DNA from: Nocardiopsis sp. NRRL B-16309
Lineage (GTDB): Bacteria > Actinomycetota > Actinomycetes > Streptosporangiales > Streptosporangiaceae
NCBI RefSeq assembly: GCF_001279585.1
Contig: NZ_LGEC01000114.1
Location: 186,001-250,000 of the forward strand
Reading direction: 5' to 3'
Length of the DNA: 64,000 bases
The position numbers were made by a program, and so were the translations under genes. Positions within the stretch are counted from its first letter, which is position 1, and each line of letters begins with the position of its first letter. Below the pieces are notes generated by a model that was not told the DNA's origin, ran no database searches, and saw only the letters and a program-made list of their open reading frames with translations. Below are positions 61,779-64,000 of the stretch, piece by piece.

Positions 61779-62217
61779 GACGTTTCCCCACGAAGACGAC
61801 ACCGTCTCCGCCTGCCCCACGCTGGGCGTGCTGTCGGCCGCCGCCCACGGAACGAAGAAGTCGGACGTCCTGGAGGCCCTCCACACGGGCCTCGCCGCGA
61901 TCGACCCCGAAGACGCGGCGAAGTACATTGGATACTCGCTGCACCTGCTCGCCGACACCGATGGACAGAAGGCACTGGAGGCGCTCATGATGGCGGACAC
62001 CTACGAGTACAGCAGCACCTGGGCCGACAGCCTCAGGGCCGAAGGCGAGGCCAGGGGCGAGGCCAAGGCGGTTCTGCGGGTTCTCGCGAGGCGCGGCGTC
62101 GAGGTGCCCCAGGAAGCGCGCGAGCGCATCAGCCGGTGCACGGACGAGGAGACCCTCGGCGCGTGGCTGGACAGGTCAGTGACCGCGGCGACCGTGGACG
62201 AACTGTTCGCCGAGTAG
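61777..62217 (+). pseudogene. C-terminal fragment of an Rpn-like (PD-(D/E)XK nuclease/transposase-related) protein
   Basis: The 146-residue frame matches only the end of the large actinobacterial family of Rpn-like proteins, which are usually about 300 residues: MMADTYEYSSTWADSLRAEG, EGEARGEAKAVLRVLARRGV, EARERISRCTDEETLGAWL and a final TVDELF. The N-terminal nuclease part is absent. The first in-frame GTG (61777) lies in the fadB terminator hairpin and has no ribosome site, so the frame probably has no proper start. I read it as a truncated remnant, though a short functional protein cannot be excluded. Confidence 0.7.
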
Positions 62218-62233
62218 GTCCGCGTACGTGAAC

Positions 62234-62262
62234 GGGTCCGGCCGCCGCGGGCGACCGGACCC
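62234..62262 (+). terminator. Hairpin after the Rpn-like fragment
   Basis: A 13-base stem with one mismatch and a 3-base loop (left arm GGGTCCGGCCGCC). Confidence 0.6.
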
Positions 62263-62284
62263 GACCATGACCCGATCCGATGAT

Positions 62285-62301
62285 TATAGGATTGAACTAT
62301 A
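62285..62301. promoter_or_regulatory. Operator-like inverted repeat before marR
   Basis: TATAGGATTGAACTATA has arms TATAG and CTATA, with an overlapping TTGA-N7-TCAA repeat (62293-62307). It is in a locally AT-rich 40-base patch, 42 bases before the MarR start, typical of MarR autoregulation. Confidence 0.5.
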
Positions 62302-62342
62302 GTCAAGCATTTTGATTGATCAGCGGATCTGGGGACCGAGCG

Positions 62343-62804
62343 ATGAACAATGCCGCCGAATGGGAGACCCCCCTGTGGCACATGACCGGCTTCCGGCTGA
62401 TCAAGCTGGGAGAACTGGTCCAGGCGACGACCGCCGAGGTCTTCGGCTCTTTGGAGATCACCTCGCGCCAGTTCCACGTGCTGTCGGCCGCCGCGTCCCT
62501 GCCCACGCCCTCGCAGAAGGAACTGAGCCGGGTGCTGGGCGTGGACCCCAACGTGATGGTCGGCGTCGTCGACGACCTGGAGGCCCAGGGGCTGGCCGAA
62601 CGCGTCCGCAACCCCCAGGACCGGCGGCGCTACATCGTCACCCCCACGGACAAGGCCCGGCGCCTGCTGGAGGAGTCCTACGCCGTCGTGGCCGCGGCCG
62701 AGAAGGACCTGTTCGCCTCGCTGTCGGACCAGGAGCGCGCCGACCTGCACGAACTCGCCGGGCGCATGCTCACCGCCAACCCCCGGGTGACCAAGCACGA
62801 GTAG
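62343..62804 (+). CDS. MarR-family transcriptional regulator
   Basis: A 153-residue MarR protein with a winged helix-turn-helix: LEITSRQFHVLSAAASLPTP, then QKELSRVLGVDPNVMVGVVD, then the wing RNPQDRRRYIVTPTDKA. The ligand is unknown. ATG 62343 has GGGGA seven bases upstream. It is convergent with the MMPL transporter gene, which it may not control directly, and probably represses itself through the repeat at 62285. Confidence 0.9.
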   Translation: MNNAAEWETPLWHMTGFRLIKLGELVQATTAEVFGSLEITSRQFHVLSAAASLPTPSQKELSRVLGVDPNVMVGVVDDLEAQGLAERVRNPQDRRRYIVTPTDKARRLLEESYAVVAAAEKDLFASLSDQERADLHELAGRMLTANPRVTKHE

Positions 62805-62838
62805 GCGGGCGCGCCGCCCCGGCGCACCCCCGGTCCCG

Positions 62839-64000
62839 TCAGCCCTCCCTGATCCCGTACCGTTCCTGGAACCGCTTGAGCGGCGCCGGCGCCCACCAGT
62901 TGGCCCGCCCGGCCAAGCGCATGAACACCGGGACCAGGACGGCGCGGATGAGCGTGGCGTCCACCAGGATCACCACGGCCATGCCGACCGCCAGCATCAG
63001 CAGGTAGAGGACGCTGGAGGACGCGTAGGTCGCGAACGACGCCGCCAGGATGACCGCGGCGGCGGTCACCAGCGGGCCGCTGCGCTGCAGGCCCGCCGCG
63101 ACGGCGCCCGTGGTGTCGCCGGTCGTGTCGTACTCCTCCTTGATCCTGGACATCATGAACACCTCGTAGTCCATGGACAGGCCGAAGGCGATGCAGAACA
63201 TCAGGATCGGGAACGTCGTCTCCAGGGTCCCGTTGGCGGTGAACCCGAGTACGCCCGACAGGTTGCCCTCCTGGAAGATCCACACGATCACGCCGAACAT
63301 CACCGCCAGGCTGAGCACGTTGAGCACGATCGCCTTGGCGGGCAGCAGCACGCTGCCGGTCATGAGGAACAGGATGACGAACGTGATCGCGAGGATCAGC
63401 CCGAACACCAGCGGCACCTGGCCCAGCAGGGCCTCGCGGAAGTCGGTGAGGTCGGCCGGGTAGCCGCCGATCTCGGTCTCGGCCGGGGCCGGGACGTCAC
63501 GGATGCGGTCAATGAGCCCGGCCACGTCGTCCAGTGCCTCGGCCTCGGGCACGACGGAGAACCAGGTCGCCTCGGCCGAGCCGAACCGCTCGACCGCGTC
63601 CGGCTGCGGGCCGGACAGCGCGCGGCCGTCGGCGTAGCCGCCGGTCAGGGCGTCCACCTGGTGGACGCCCTCCACCTCCGACAGCGCGGTCGCGTACGCG
63701 TCGATCTCGGCCGCGTCGGCCTCCCGCCCCGGCAGGTCGGTCAGGACCTGGACGGCGTCCATCTCCTCCTGGGCGAAGTCCGCCTCGATCCGGTCCTGCA
63801 CGTCGCGGCTGGAGGTGCCCTGCGGCAGCACGCGCGCGTCGGGCAGTCCGAAGTCCAACTGGACCACGGGCGAGGCGAGCAGCAGGACCAGGCCCAGCGC
63901 CGGGATCCCGTACAGCAGGGGTCGGCGCATCATCCGCAGCGACATGGTGTGCCACCAACCGCTGTCCGCGCGCGGCTCACGTTTGGGCCGCACGCGGTGG
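62839..64000 (-). CDS. MMPL-family transporter, C-terminal half (5' end outside window)
   Basis: The visible 387 or so residues are the second repeat of an MMPL (RND superfamily) transporter: one helix (LLYGIPALGLVLLLASPVVQ), the second porter-like domain (LPQGTSSRDVQDRIEADFAQ) and five C-terminal helices with FCIAFGLSMDYEVFMMSRIK and ASSSVLYLLMLAVGMAVVIL. The frame stays open to the last base of the window, and complete members are about 700-750 residues, so the N-terminal half lies to the right. Such proteins export lipids or drugs. It is convergent with a MarR gene. Confidence 0.92.
   Translation of the reverse strand, partial: HRVRPKREPRADSGWWHTMSLRMMRRPLLYGIPALGLVLLLASPVVQLDFGLPDARVLPQGTSSRDVQDRIEADFAQEEMDAVQVLTDLPGREADAAEIDAYATALSEVEGVHQVDALTGGYADGRALSGPQPDAVERFGSAEATWFSVVPEAEALDDVAGLIDRIRDVPAPAETEIGGYPADLTDFREALLGQVPLVFGLILAITFVILFLMTGSVLLPAKAIVLNVLSLAVMFGVIVWIFQEGNLSGVLGFTANGTLETTFPILMFCIAFGLSMDYEVFMMSRIKEEYDTTGDTTGAVAAGLQRSGPLVTAAAVILAASFATYASSSVLYLLMLAVGMAVVILVDATLIRAVLVPVFMRLAGRANWWAPAPLKRFQERYGIREG

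Overview
The window is a stretch of very GC-rich chromosome from a filamentous actinomycete. The evidence is a WhiB-family regulator, a sortase-type (LPXTG) surface protein, a polyprenol-phosphomannose synthase, coproporphyrin-type haem genes (hemQ/hemY), actinobacterial DUF3000 and DUF4349 proteins, heavy GTG/TTG start use and several promoter-start arrangements that look leaderless. Content and gene order resemble Streptomyces/Nocardiopsis-type core chromosome; the genus cannot be fixed from sequence reading alone. I saw no rRNA, tRNA, CRISPR array, prophage or complete insertion sequence. The genes at both window ends are cut off: an ABC permease on the left and an MMPL transporter on the right.

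Left third (1-20 kb): an FtsX-type ABC permease; a DHA2 drug exporter; polyprenol-phosphate mannosyltransferase; a DeoR regulator; an Sfp-type phosphopantetheinyl transferase behind a possible iron box; a divergent acyl-CoA dehydrogenase/LysR pair around an 18-base palindrome; an orphan substrate-binding lipoprotein; and a tightly coupled operon of sensor histidine kinase, AI-2E-type membrane protein and VTT-type membrane protein. Next come a DUF318 permease plus a His-rich TIGR03943 partner behind a Zur-like site, a sodium:alanine symporter and a divergent MHS-family transporter.

Middle (20-36 kb): a DEAD-box helicase with an RGG tail, an enoyl-CoA hydratase with a palindromic operator, a tiny helix-turn-helix protein ending in a tandem repeat, an ABC-F ATPase, a second AI-2E-type protein, a YccF protein, a 775-base control region before a WhiB gene with an ECF-type promoter, a phosphoribosyltransferase-hydrolase fusion, and a two-gene surface unit (membrane-anchored protein plus a Gly-Asp-Pro repeat protein with LPTTG anchor).

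Right half (36-64 kb): a sulfur assimilation operon (sulfite reductase, small zinc-ribbon protein, APS reductase, sirohydrochlorin chelatase) preceded by a 29-residue cysteine-containing leader peptide, then pdxH; an AidB-like dehydrogenase; glycogen debranching enzyme; pyrimidine reductase; GntR regulator; msrB; psd-pssA for phosphatidylethanolamine; haem genes hemY-hemQ and hemE; DUF3000-RNase D; a TPR protein; the fadA-fadB beta-oxidation operon; a fragment of an Rpn-like protein; and a MarR regulator convergent with an MMPL transporter.

The most interesting signals are regulatory. They are the leaderless cysteine leader peptide before sulfite reductase, a shared TTACYGGCGAGTAR operator before two separate beta-oxidation loci, the ECF-sigma-like promoter before whiB, and the Zur-like box before a permease pair with a His-rich loop. 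No wholly new multi-gene system is evident.
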